A stretch of 64,000 nt of DNA. Source: Umbilicaria muhlenbergii (Eukaryota; Ascomycota; Lecanoromycetes; Umbilicariales; Umbilicariaceae). How positions within the stretch are numbered: position 1 is the first letter of the stretch; every line of letters begins with the position of its first letter. Positions 1 to 10,593 of this stretch are shown one piece after another. A model generated the notes under the pieces. That model saw only the letters and a program-made list of their open reading frames with translations. It was not told the DNA's origin and did no database searches. Where the stretch lies: NCBI GenBank assembly GCA_000611775.1, contig KK106985.1, forward strand, positions 1,164,291 to 1,228,290, in the 5' to 3' direction. The position numbers and the translations under genes are program-made.

Positions 1-1137
1 TGATTTTCTTGTGTGAAGCTGAAAGAAAGCAGTAGAGTTCTGATAATCTGTCATATCAAGAGGTGATTGTATCATGACTGCAGAGTTCAGCTGCATTAAA
101 GGTGATGATATTTTGTTTGTTCATGTCTTCATCAGAGGATAGGTTCTTCTCTAGAATCTTTAAAAAGTTGTCATAAATAATTTAAGTGTGATCATGCTGC
201 TCCTTTTGCTTTTATCAGTCACTCATGACTGTTTTCTCAAGGTAGGTGCCTGCTCAGATGATGAAATCTCATTCAATAAAGAATTGCTCTGACATCAGCT
301 TCTGATTCTGATTGATTTTGTTCAAGTATTCTTGAAGTTTTTATCTCATGACTTTGATGCTTCTTGCATAAAGATGAGGCTCTCATGACTTTATAAGATG
401 TTGAAAAGGGGAAGGTGTGATGTCTGTCATAACTTGACATCATAATTCATGTAATGAACCTGTGTTGTTTCCTGAGTTTGTTGTAGTTGAAGAATTTTCT
501 TGCAGATGTTGATTGAGCTTCTGAAGCTTTCTTTTATTGTCCTCAAACTCAATTTCTTGTCATACACATCATAATTGTAGTCACTGACGCTTGATGACTT
601 TCTGATTGTGAGCAGTGACTGCTTCAAGATCATTAATGAAGTCATCAGAGTTATCTGCATTAATATGTTCATCATTGTCATTGACAATGTCAGAAGCAGG
701 GGTGTCAACAGCTGATAATGTAAATCTGTTAATTGAAGACTTTAATTCAACTTAATTGACTGCTTCACTGACCTGATGAGATTGAAGTGTTGATATCATC
801 ATGTCTTATTTACTTCTGACATGACCGTTCACCTGAAGGTACTGAGTGATCAGTATGTAAAAAACAGAGTGTATGACAGAGCATCATAATGATGTTTAAA
901 TGAAATATCATAAGCAATATAGTCATGATGAGGTCAATGCAATGATTATACATTTTTTATTTGATGATAAAAACTGATCATTGAGAAGCAGGTTTCTGCA
1001 CCTTCTTGTGAAGAGTTTTCACTTGATGTCAAGGTGCTAGGCGCTGAGTCATCATATTTAAGTTATAGTGTCGTACCATAGTGTCATACTATAGTGTCAT
1101 ATCATAATGTCATATTATATATATGGTGACCCTGACA
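1..1137 (-). mobile_element. Ty3/gypsy element (family GypB), 5' end only
   Basis: This is the 5' end of a gypsy LTR retrotransposon on the minus strand, continuing beyond the left edge of the window. Its LTR is at 856-1137. The gag start below it (about 430-800) matches the gag start of the complete GypB copy at 36257-44718, for example the shared run SSSVSDYNY. It sits inside the RNase H region of a copia element whose reading resumes at 1138. It is broken, with many interruptions. The target duplication cannot be checked because the other end lies outside. Confidence 0.85.
856..1137 (-). repeat. GypB LTR (5' LTR of the left fragment)
   Basis: A 282-bp sequence that on the minus strand begins TGTCAGGGTCACC and ends TTACA. 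It matches both 284-bp LTRs of the complete GypB element (36257-36540 and 44435-44718), including the conserved TGACTCAGCGCCTAG block. Differences are mostly transitions. Confidence 0.88.
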
Positions 1138-2586
1138 CAGTATAGCCTTCAATGTCATCAGGGGTGTTATTTCCTCTGAAAATTAAACCTTTATTGATAA
1201 TATCAGTGATATACTGAAACACCTGTTTGATTAATGCCACATGAGTGGAGCTCAGATTGCTGCAAAAGTGTGTTAAAACAGTCACAGACTGAGTTAAATC
1301 AGGTCTGAAATGCATAATTAATCACATTAATGCTTTGACAGTTGATTAATATCATGTAATCATCTCCTTTGATGCCTGGTTTGAATTAGAATTCAGAGAG
1401 TTGAGTATTTCAGGTGACATTGATATCTTTGTGAATGTGACATCTTTCATGTCATATCTATCAAGGACTTTCTTGAGGTAAGTTGATTAACATAATGTAA
1501 TGATCTTGTTCCTTATGTCATTGTCAACTTTCATGCTTAAGTAGTGAGATATCTTGCTTAAGTCAGTCATTTAAAAATGATCTCAGAGTTCTTGCATGAC
1601 TTTCAAGACTCAAGGATCATCAAGAGTGTCAAAGAAAAGTATGTTGTTAATGTAAATAATTATGTATATGAACTTGTCATTAAAGATGAATAGTTCATAA
1701 TCTGCATCAATGTGTTTGAAACTCAACTTCTTTAGGAAATCTTGAAGCATTTGATATTACACATGAGTGAATTGTTTCAGACTGTAGAGAATCTTCTTCA
1801 ATAAGTATATTCTTGATGTGTCATCTTCTATGAGTGTAGGCTAATGTATATAAACCTTTTCATCTAGAAATCTGAACAGGTAGACTGTGATGATGTTTAT
1901 TTATCATATTTTGAGGCCTCACTTGATGATGACAGTCATCATGACTTTTCATGATATCAGTTTGATCACAAAAGTGAAGATGTTAATGAAGTCTAATTCC
2001 TCTTCTTGTTTATAGTCATGTGCTACTCAACAGGCCTTGAATTTTAATATATTACTTAACTTATTCTTCTTGATTTTGAAGACTCAGCATTCAGTGAGAA
2101 CATATTAACTTGTAGAGATTGAGATGAGCTCTCATGTATTATTATGAATGAGTGAGTCATATTCTGTCTGCATAGCCTTCTTGAACTCAGGTCAATGAGG
2201 TGATGTCATGATTTATTTCAAGATCAACAGTTCATCAGTATTAATATTGTCAGCATCAACAGTAAGCATGATGAGGATAGTGATCATGTGAGTGTGTGAC
2301 TTAAATGTTATTATGAGGTGTTCAACAGGCATCATGATGTTGATTGTTGATGCTGAAGCTGTTGATGCAGACTTGTCAGCTGTCACATAATCATCTTTGT
2401 TGTTGATTTTAAGATATTTCTGTTCATTAAGTTGAGGATAGTATTTATCTGAGTGTTTATTAAACTTAATGAACTCAGTGATACATGCTGACTGATGTGT
2501 AGACTCTGTGGAGGCTGATGTCTTTGCTCAATGATGATGTGTGACATTTTGAAGTGATATGTCATCTGAGGTATTAATAAACTTCC

Positions 2587-2650
2587 TCTGATTGAATGAT
2601 TCCTTCTGATTGAATGACTCTCTCTGATTGAATAATTTTCTCTGATTGTG
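2587..2650 (-). repeat. 18-bp tandem repeat in copia pol
   Basis: Four consecutive copies of an 18-bp unit (TCTGATTGAATGAYTCYY, diverged) lie in the linker between the integrase and reverse transcriptase regions of the copia fossil. The period is a multiple of three, so it encodes a hexapeptide repeat of the type IRESHS. Confidence 0.7.
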
Positions 2651-4082
2651 TGCAAAATAATCTGCTTTCTTTAAAGGTGTAGACGGAGGAGTACTGTATG
2701 CATTAATAAGTTTAAGTATTGAGATGTCTCAGGCATCATGAGGCAGCTCATCATTTCTTGATATAAGCTGTGTTATGTCAACAAATAACTCATCATCACT
2801 TGAGGCTCATTCCTCATTCTTAAAGTTAACTGAGAGTAGTCCCTTTTTGTCATATGTGTGTAGTTCATCAAAGTGAACATCTCATGTGACATGCACCTTG
2901 CTGATGCGTGAGTTGAGGATGTGATACTGATTCATGAATTCATATCTCATATGAATTCTCTGTCAAGTGTGCTCATCAAGCTTCTTTCATGTTTTTTTTA
3001 AATATATGCACTCAAGCTTGACACTTTAAAATCTTTAAATGACTCAGGTGTGACTTCTTGTCTTGTAGATATTCAAAAGCTGACTTGAAGTCATCTCTGA
3101 GTGATGTGCAGTTGAGGATATAAATCACTCTGCATGTTATTTTCTTTTAACATGACTTTGAGAGCTTCTTCTTGCATAAAATAAACTTGACAGGTTTCAC
3201 AACAGTTTTATTAAAGCATTCTGCTTTGTCATTCTGCTTAAGAGTATATGATGATGACATCTTATGAGTGATGCCTCACTTCTTGCAGTAGTCATCTCAG
3301 TCTGAAAAGTCATTATCAGTGTGTATAATCTTCAAGTGACAGTTGGCTTGATTTTCCTGTAGTGTGATGTAGTGCTTGAAGTTTTGTAGTGATTCACTCT
3401 TAAATTTAAGCAGATAGATGTCAAATAGCTCAGTGACTTCATCATAAAAGAATTGCATGTATTTGTGATCTTGTTGAGTGATTAAATATGATTCTGTAAT
3501 ATCACTGTGAACATGTCCTAGGAACTCCTTTGAGATTTAAGAGAAGATTTTAAACACATGATGATGTTGATGTTCTGTCATACAGCCTTCACATGTCTCC
3601 TCTGAAGGTGACCCTTTGAACTTGATGTCAGTGATAATATGAATGAGCTTCATTAAGTTCCTATAACTCAAGTGTGTCATGTGTTCATGTCATATAATGT
3701 ATTCTGTGAGTTTGACTTTCATAGGCTGATCAGATTGATGAGTGTTAATAATAATGCTTAACTTCTGATGTATTACATATTGACTGTTAATGAGGTCAGC
3801 GTATCTCAGCACCTTGTCATGATGTCAGATCTTTAATGAATTGTTCAGTGTGCAGAGGAATACCTCAACATCTTTATCACTGAGTAAGATGATGCTGATG
3901 AGGTTGTAGCCTAGATTCAAAGCATAATAAACATTCAGGAGGATGAGGTTGCTGTTGTTAAATGATATTAACAGCATTTCTTTCCTGTATGATGATAGAA
4001 GCTCACTGAAGCCTGTTTGATACTGCTTAAAATTCTTATAATAGCCGTGGATCAGGTCCTTGTTGACAATGAGGTGAGCAGT

Positions 4083-4427
4083 TGTTATGACTTAATCAGA
4101 ACAGTACTTGAAAGTATGCACTTGCAGTGAACAGCTGATACTGATTGAAGTGATCAAGATGAGTGAGAGCTTGAACACCTTGATCACCTCAATCAAGGTG
4201 ATTGAGCTGTTCAGAGTGATCAAGGATTTAATCATCATGATCACCTCAATCACATGAGTCTCTTAGAGTCTATATAATCACAGGTAGATTCATAGTTAGA
4301 AGCTCATACTCAACTCATGTATTAAAGGCAATTTACTAATTCTATCTTTTAAGTTTTATTTCATTGTAATATCAATAGTTTAGTAAATGACAGTATTACT
4401 TCAGTCACTATGACATCACCTGTTACA
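4083..4427 (+). repeat. solo LTR related to GypA
   Basis: A 345-bp sequence begins TGTTATGACTT and ends ACCTGTTACA, flanked by the 5-bp duplication GCAGT (4078-4082 and 4428-4432). Its right half matches the GypA LTR (TATATAATCACAGG, TTCATAGTTA, CAACTCATGTATTAAA). Its left half differs and lacks the 41-bp palindromic units, so it is a distinct subfamily. No internal sequence remains, as expected from LTR-LTR recombination. Confidence 0.85.
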
Positions 4428-5593
4428 GCAGTGATGCTGAAGTCTATGATTAACTTCTCTGAAGGGGGTTCAATGTCATCATGCAGTCATGCAACATTAG
4501 TGATAAGCATAGTACAGCTGCATGATAGCTTAGAGGCATATGAGGTGATGATGCAGCAGGTGACATTCTTGATCACTTTATCACTGCTTGAATTAACCTG
4601 AGAATTGTCATCCTTGAGTTTCTTATTGACCTCTGATCAGTGATTATGATTCTTCTTTAGATGTTCAGTAGCATCACATTCCTCACATGTTTTTTCCTTG
4701 TCATGACAGATGATTTCAGAGTTGATTTTATAAGATATTTCACAGCTCTTGCAGATATTAAGCTTGATGTTACTGTCAAAGTCACTGATCTTGTTGTTGA
4801 CACCTTTATTGTTACCTCCTTTGTTATTCTTTTCAACTGTTGCAGCATTGACTTGCTGTTTGTTCTTAACAGCTGCTTGCTTTTCCTCCTGCTTTAAAGC
4901 CTTTCAAATGTATCCTGAATCAAGATCATCAGGCTTGTTGTGAACTTCTGAAGTCAAGATGATTATGAATTAATTGTATTCAAGGCCTAAGTTGTTGAGA
5001 ACCTTGAGCATGAAGATGTCTTTGAGGGTGATCTTCAGATTGTTGATTTGATGAGCTAGATTGTAATACTTGAAGTGATATTGATCAATATTCTTGTGAC
5101 TTGATAAAGTCATCTTTTCAATGTCTGTGATGACAGATCACTTGATGATCACATTACCTTCTATATACTGATCCTTTAGTCATTTCCAGAGGTTGTATGA
5201 TGAGGTATTGTTGACATGAGTAGATTCTCACTCCTTGGCAATTGATGCTATTATCATTTTGAGCATCAACGCCTGAACTCATATCATGTTGATCATATGA
5301 AACTCATGTTTCTCCTCCCACCGCTCTGCTGCTGATATTCAAGCTATATTTTTCTCTTGCTCAGCGCTCAAAATGAGGGTGGTAGGAGCTGAATTATCAG
5401 CTGAGGATAAGATAAATTTGTGAAGCCTGATGACCTGAAGTGCTCTCAGAAAATTAACTGCTCATGACTTGTAGTTCTCAAAGCCTCTGAGCTTCTGAAA
5501 TGAGAAATTGCTGCCTGTTTCAGTGATGTCATCTTCTTTGATCATGATTGCGGCTTGAAGACTTGATGTGTTGGCTTAGAATGGTGTTGATCA

Positions 5594-6396
5594 CGTCTAA
5601 CAGCGGGTCTTACAACGTCTGAGGACTGCTGGACTGTGCCAGAAACAGTATCCTGCTGGAAAACGTTTGACTGCCCTGCCGCGTGGCTCAAAGCTTCATG
5701 TACGTCTAACGTCAGGTCTTACAACGTCTGAGGACTGCTGGACTGTGCCAGAAACAGTATCCTACTGGAAAATGTTGACTGCCCTGCCGCGTGACTCAAA
5801 GTTGTCACCTTTCAATGAGTGGTATTGTATACCGGTTCTGATGTGTTGATGCAAGGAGGCGATATCCTTTTGCTCAATCAGTCAGTGTTGTGGGTGTGAG
5901 TGATGTTATAGGCGTGGAGTGATGTTCAGCCTTTATGACCACCTCTTTCTGCTGCTTATATCGGCGTGTGCGTATATCGGTTCCGATGTTCGATGGGGAG
6001 GCGATATCCCGTATGCTCAATCGGTTGGTGTTATAGGCGTGGAGTGATGTTCAGCCTTTATGACCACCTCTTTCTGCTGCCTATATCGGCGTGTGCGTAT
6101 ACCGGTTCCGATGTTCGATGGGGAGGCGATATCCCGTAAAAATGGTCGGTTGGTGTTGATTCAACGTGTATTAAACCTTTCTAGCTAACCAGCACGGCTT
6201 ATGATGGGTCTTACAACATCTGAGGACTGCTGGACGTGCCAGAAACAGTATCCTGCTAGAAAACGTCTTACCGCCCTGTAGCGTGACTCACGGCTTCGTC
6301 GTAGTGAGGTTGTAGAATGTGTGTGTGGGTGGTGTTATAGGCGTGGAGTGATGTTCCTGAGCCTTTATGATCACCTCTTTCTTGCTGCTAACGCTC
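5594..6396. repeat. interleaved direct repeats in the copia leader
   Basis: Two repeat types alternate here. Type 1 (about 109 bp, containing TCTTACAACRTCTGAGGAC) occurs at about 5608, 5717 and, more diverged, 6209. Type 2 (125 bp, containing GTTATAGGCGTGGAGTGATG) starts at 5905 and 6030, with a partial copy at 6334 and a partial tail near 5826-5872. The stretch is CpG-rich, unlike the gag region to its left. It lies between copia gag and the putative 5' LTR, so it is most likely the untranslated leader. An independent satellite-like insertion is possible. Confidence 0.75.
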
Positions 6397-6428
6397 CTAT
6401 TGTCTGCTGCTATGCGTAGCTAGTGCAG

Positions 6429-6597
6429 CCGGGCTCATAACCTGTGGAGGATATGTGTATAGGAGGAATCAAACGTAGATGCAGCGTTGTTCAGAGTTGA
6501 GTTGATTGATTGACTAGCTAACTAGCTGAGTGTCGAGCAATATATTGCTCAGCTGCTCGGCAGGCAGGAGCTAACTACGTTGGGTTTAATGTATTAA
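6429..6597 (-). repeat. putative copia 5' LTR with primer-binding site
   Basis: Read on the minus strand, the sequence runs from about 6597 to ...CCACA at 6443. It is followed directly by GGTTATGAGCCCGG (6442-6429), which resembles the half-initiator-tRNA primer-binding sites of copia elements. The outer boundary is uncertain because the other LTR is off-window. Confidence 0.45.
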
Positions 6598-7767
6598 CCG
6601 CGCTAGTAGTGTGCATGGCCCATAAGGGTGTATTAGACCATAATAACACCAACATCAGAGCGACTTCAGGCACATCTTTGAGCAAAAGGTATGAGCTTGT
6701 CCTTAAGAATATGCTGCTGATATCATCATCAGTCAATACCCCCCTTTCCTTTCTTCTGTACAACTGCTCCATTTGCCTCATTGAACTTCCAGGTAGGAGC
6801 TCATCCAGGAGGCTTTTCAGGACGGGTCAAATTCATTCTTCTCATGGCTGTTGCAATCTCCCAGTCTTCTTTGGCCTTTGGTTTCAGCGCTCTATTCATT
6901 TTCTTTATTTCTTTGTTGGCAAACTTCTTCTCAGCGGCTGTCTCTGACTGTCATATATGAAAGGGCCCTTTCTTGTCATATGAGAAGCAGGACCACCACA
7001 TGAATTCAGAGGCTCCCTTTCACCACTGTTGAATGCAAGTCCGGTCATATCATTCCTTAGCAGTACGCCAAACCCTAACCCTTCCCCGTCAATGATTCAG
7101 TATAACGCTGGTTTCATCACTTCATATGACTCATTTTCAGTCCTCTATGGTTCAGTCTTTGTGAGCTTCAGTGAAAGTAAGGCGGTGGTTTCACATGTCT
7201 TGCGTCAAACCGGGCTTCCAGGTCAGTTTTCATTTGTGAAGCCTGCTTTTATGAAGAATTTGAAGCACTGACATGGGAGAAAGCTTGAATACAGCACTTA
7301 ATTCAGCACTAAACATCTCCCTGTCATAATGATCCTTTTTAACCTTCATGACAACGTCCTCCTCCTGCTCTGGGGTTATTTTCTTAGAGTGTTCAGATCG
7401 AGGGGCGTCCTCCACATATTTGATGAGTATAACCTTTGATTTCTCTGGTTCAAACCCACGCTGTCAAGCAGTCTGCTTTAGGCGATTTATTGACCGTGCA
7501 GATAAGCCAGTTACGTCAGTCACAATTGCTGTAGGAGCACCATACTCTGCTAAAGTCAGAGCTTGAATTCTGATCCCTGTATCATGTGATTTGGCCACCA
7601 TAATGATGATTATTATGAACTATTCTAACTAATTAGCTATGAAGACAACTAAAGAAATATATCCCCTCCTTTCTTCAGTCTATAGCTGCCTTTCTTGCGC
7701 TCTATAACCGCTTCTTCCGCAATATATCAAGATTGAGCGGAAATTCACACCCCTGCCCTAGCCCCTG
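6598..7767 (-). mobile_element. Tc1/mariner transposon fragment (transposase N-terminus and part of the DDE domain)
   Basis: A plain DNA transposon of the fungal Tc1 type on the minus strand. Transposase starts at the ATG at 7601, with a helix-turn-helix region (LSARSINRLKQT) followed by the RSEHSKKITPEQEEDVV block (7230-7415). The catalytic block SDET...RVRVWRT follows, then the FMWWSCFSYDKKGPF block near 6960-7000. The reading breaks off near 6600, before the third catalytic residue, where the copia 5' end begins. The frame has several stops and shifts. The right end reads CAGGGGCTAGGGCAGGGG (minus strand from 7767) next to a TA at 7768-7769, which fits a Tc1 terminal repeat and its target site. 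The rest lies off-window beyond the copia insertion. Confidence 0.8.
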
Positions 7768-7769
7768 TA

Positions 7770-8404
7770 ACCCCCCCCCCTGCGCCCGACCTGCATGGCG
7801 CATGCAGTAGTGCTACAATGCCAAGTATCCAGCTCCGTAGAAGCCTATCTAAATCCTCAATTAAAGTCAACAATCACAATGTGAATGTTTTAACGCTCAC
7901 TACATCCACCCTCAATGCCGAAGTCTGCGAATAACTTTGTAGTAACAGAATGCTGAAACTGTCTATATTGAGAGTTAAGCTTAGAGGTGAGCGCAGTGAG
8001 CGGTTAGGTAGTGGAGGTTGAATATGTATATATATTGGGTGTCATTTTATGAGGACCTCAAAAGATGATACTGTAGGTGTTGAGGCAGTAAAGATATCTG
8101 ATACGCCCAGCATCACAACCTGTCCTTAGTCGCAGAAATTTTTGTCTCAACATAGGGTTACATGGGCTATGCCGTTTCAAGACAAAGGCTACTTTGTGTC
8201 CTTGAAGTCTCTGGATGACCCACAAAGCGAAGTGGAAATATTCAAACCTATATGAGTACAGGTATTCGACGTCCTTCCTTGATGTCAAAGGAGGATGTGC
8301 AAGGGTTGTTGCAGCATATAACTTCCTCCTGATCTTCCACATCCTCAAGTGTGCCTGGACATAGACATTAGCCTATAAATGATATCGAACAGCGTTAGAG
8401 TAGA
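7770..8404. other. intergenic stretch between Tc1 fragment and gene A 3' end
   Basis: There is no convincing gene. A 96-codon open frame on the minus strand (8348-8058) resembles nothing I recognise and follows the stop codon of gene A, so it may be 3' UTR. A run of C residues at 7770-7781 lies just outside the Tc1 end. Confidence 0.5.
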
Positions 8405-8704
8405 TCACTCACGGCTGAGGTAAATAGACGGGGGCTCTTTCTGCGCCATCATGAGTTTTTACAAAATCTCCTGGACGGACTCGATTGTAATTTCCTACGC
8501 GAATTAGATTCCACACGAATAAGCTAAGGAGTCAAATAAAGACCTACCTTTGAAAACAAGGCATGGATCATGTCCTGCTGTGCAGGTGCGAGCTTCGCCA
8601 TCCTGTCATCAAGGCTCAGCTCCCGCTTGAGGGCTATTTTCTTCCTCCTAGCTGTGTTGGTGCAGGGCCTTGGAAAGTAGTTAGTCGTGTCGGCCAAGAC
8701 TACG
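8405..8704 (-). pseudogene. gene A, 3' portion (host gene split by hAT insertion)
   Basis: These are the last exons of a host gene whose 5' part lies 37 kb away at 45588-46497. The exon at about 8704-8548 encodes a lysine/arginine-rich stretch followed by RMAKLAPAQQDMIHALF and a consensus donor (GTAGGT). A 53-bp intron (8547-8495) follows, and the last exon (8494-8405) ends with the TGA at 8407-8405. The paralogue at 47172-48332 has the same exon layout and a matching RMAKLTRAQQDSIYAAF block, which fixes the frame. The last exon carries an in-frame TAA where the paralogue has a sense codon. I do not recognise the protein family. Confidence 0.75.
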
Positions 8705-8710
8705 GACCGT

Positions 8711-8790
8711 CAGTGTTCCGAAACCCCCCCAGACGCTAGTACTAATGGGGTAGGGTGGTGTGGCGACTTGGGGGGGGGGGGGTGAATTTC
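8711..8790. repeat. hAT left terminal and subterminal repeats
   Basis: The terminal repeat CAGTGTTCCGAAACCCCCCC is followed by CGCTAGTACTAATGGGGTAG. The same CGCTAGTAC...GTAGGGTG subterminal unit occurs three times in the MITE at 57941-58225. Such subterminal repeats are typical transposase-binding sites in hAT elements. A G-run lies at 8770-8781. Confidence 0.75.
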
Positions 8791-8879
8791 TGAATAGTAG
8801 CGATGTTAGAACGAATATTATAGCAATGAAGAAGCAGTTATAGAACGTACATTTAACTTGATAAAGCCATGATTTGAGG

Positions 8880-9627
8880 ACCTCACTGACCTCAATAATG
8901 TCCTCCTTCAGCTGATTTCATCAATCTGTTATTAGTAGCTTCGTACTACTGAATACCCTTTCACACTCAGCGGACATGGCTGAAATAAAGCAAGTATCAT
9001 AGGCCAATTGACTGAGATCAGGATAAAGGCTTTCCTGTGACTGCCAATGCTCCAGAAGGTTTTTGATATCTGGAATGAGGTTGTCTTGAAGGTAGATTTC
9101 CAGAGAATCAGGCTTCTCCATGGTTTGATCATCAGGTATGATAACAAATTGATTGAATTCATCTGAATCTGACTCATTGAGAGTCATATTGACATCATCT
9201 GAAGATGAAAGGTTTCATCCTTTATACTCTGACAGTCATAGTGAATTTAGAATCTCTTTTTCATGCAAAATTCATTCCAGTTTCTCCTTTCAGCTGCTTT
9301 CAAACCACGCTCACTTCAGTTGAGGATTTGTGACACAGGCAGTGTAGTAAACAGGTGACTTATCAAGCTGTGAATAATACTCATTAATCTTCATTTATGC
9401 ATTGGTAATGCATACCTTCAGATGTTGATTTTCAGGTGTACAGAGCTCAGGGTTGTTGATTAAGATATTATAAGACTGCTTCTTCTCTTTCAGCTTCATC
9501 ATTAGAAACTTCAGAGAGGTTAAATACTCTCATACACAGCTTCTTTCTCCCTTTGAATCATACCCCTCCATGTGAGTTGTCAAAGTCTCAAATGACTTCA
9601 AAATCTTCAGCATTTCAATCAATAGAA
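8880..9627 (-). pseudogene. hAT transposase, C-terminal dimerisation domain
   Basis: A minus-strand frame at 9187-8921 encodes the typical hAT C-terminal block, including SAMSAECERVFSSTKLLIT. This domain mediates transposase dimerisation. Sequence from 9627 to 9190 is the upstream part of the same transposase and is interrupted by stops. The piece ends on the right at the GypA array (target copy TAGAA, 9623-9627). Confidence 0.85.
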
Positions 9628-10060
9628 TGTAACAGGTGATGTTGTAGTGACAGAGATAATACAATCATTCAATGAACTATATCAACATTCATCTAACCAC
9701 GGCGCTTGATTCAATGAACTACTGATCACATGTAGACTTGAATAAGCTAGAAGGTTGTAGACTTATGAGATTGCATTTAATACATGAGTTGAGCATGAGC
9801 TCCTAACTATGAATTTACCTGTGATTATATAATACTTTAAGAGACTCATGTGTAACTGTACTGCTCTGTGTGTGTAACCTCTCTGCTCAGGGTGCTCATG
9901 CTCTGAGCATCATGAGTGATTGAGTGCTCAAGGTGCTCATGCCCTGAGCATCATGAGCAGTTGAGTGCTTAAGGTGCTCATGCTCTGAGCATCATGAGCA
10001 GTACCACATGTACACCTGCTATGCATATCAACCAGGTACTGTTTAGTGAAAGATGTAACA
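9628..10060 (-). repeat. GypA LTR A
   Basis: This 433-bp LTR starts TGTAACAGGTGATG and ends AAAGATGTAACA on the plus strand. It contains three 41-bp palindromic units, and TATATAATAC lies upstream on the transcribed strand. It is the 3' LTR of body 1. Confidence 0.9.
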
Positions 10061-10593
10061 TTAACTCCCTTCTCAACATTTTCATCCTCAAAAACTCAAC
10101 ATCCCTCATGCTTTTGTTCAGTATCAGAAAGAAGAAGTCATCTACTTCTCATCATTCCTGTTTGACTGATTTGATCACTGAAAATGAAAGGATTATCATG
10201 CAAACATGTGATTGCTGCCTGACTGATGGCAAGGAGTGCAAGGTGTTGAATGATTATGATAAATGTGATATCTGCATTCAGCTGAGTGTCTCTTGTGACT
10301 TGTTCATATCTTCAGAGGAGATCAACAAGGTGAGTGTGAAGATTCATCACTTGAAAAAGAAAAAGAATGCCATCACAGCACAAAAGTGAAAGATAAGAGT
10401 GAAGAAAGAGAGGCTTCACAAACAAATCACTTTTTTGAGGAAGAAGCAGTCAAACTTGATCTGTACTGAACTTCAGAACATTGAAAAGTTGAAGATGAAT
10501 AAACATGCAGCTGCTGTAACTGCTGATTTTTTTAACAGGCCTTCTCTCAACTTCCTCATGCTTAAAACTTTTAACTTCAACAGCATGAACTGA
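9994..10593 (+). pseudogene. GypA antisense cysteine-rich/coiled-coil frame, copy 1
   Basis: A reading frame runs opposite to gag-pol, beginning inside LTR A and crossing into the 3' end of the body. It shows six cysteines in the block CDCCLTDGKEC followed by CDICIQLSVSC, then a lysine/glutamate-rich heptad-like stretch (KKERLHKQITFLRKKQS). Hypothetical fungal proteins with this C-x2-C...C-x2-C...C plus coiled-coil layout are familiar, but their function is unknown. The same frame is found in the other GypA copies (27375-27974 plus, 22772-23371 plus, 19688-19026 minus). It is broken here. Confidence 0.7.

Larger units (their letters stand above)
1138..6597 (-). mobile_element. Ty1/copia retrotransposon, interrupted and incomplete
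   Basis: A copia-type element on the minus strand with parts in copia order. Gag lies at about 5560-4600, with a zinc-knuckle-like cysteine cluster near 4650-4740. Next come the integrase (about 3650-2900, DN-type core near 3270-3310), the reverse transcriptase (catalytic block near 1640-1670), and the start of RNase H (1320-1138, with residues RPDLTQSV and DIEGYT typical of copia). A solo LTR interrupts it at 4083-4427. A GypB element cuts it at 1137, and its 3' end lies off-window. The right limit is approximate. It looks old and is broken many times. An 18-bp unit repeated four times at 2587-2650 adds a hexapeptide repeat between integrase and RT. Confidence 0.82.

Noticed and set aside
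5594-6396. CRISPR-like array
   Set aside because: The repeats are long (109 and 125 bp), interleaved and without uniform spacers, and the window is eukaryotic.
8058-8348. 96-codon minus-strand frame as the last exon of gene A
   Set aside because: The paralogue shows that gene A ends at the stop at 8405-8407; the frame lies beyond it.
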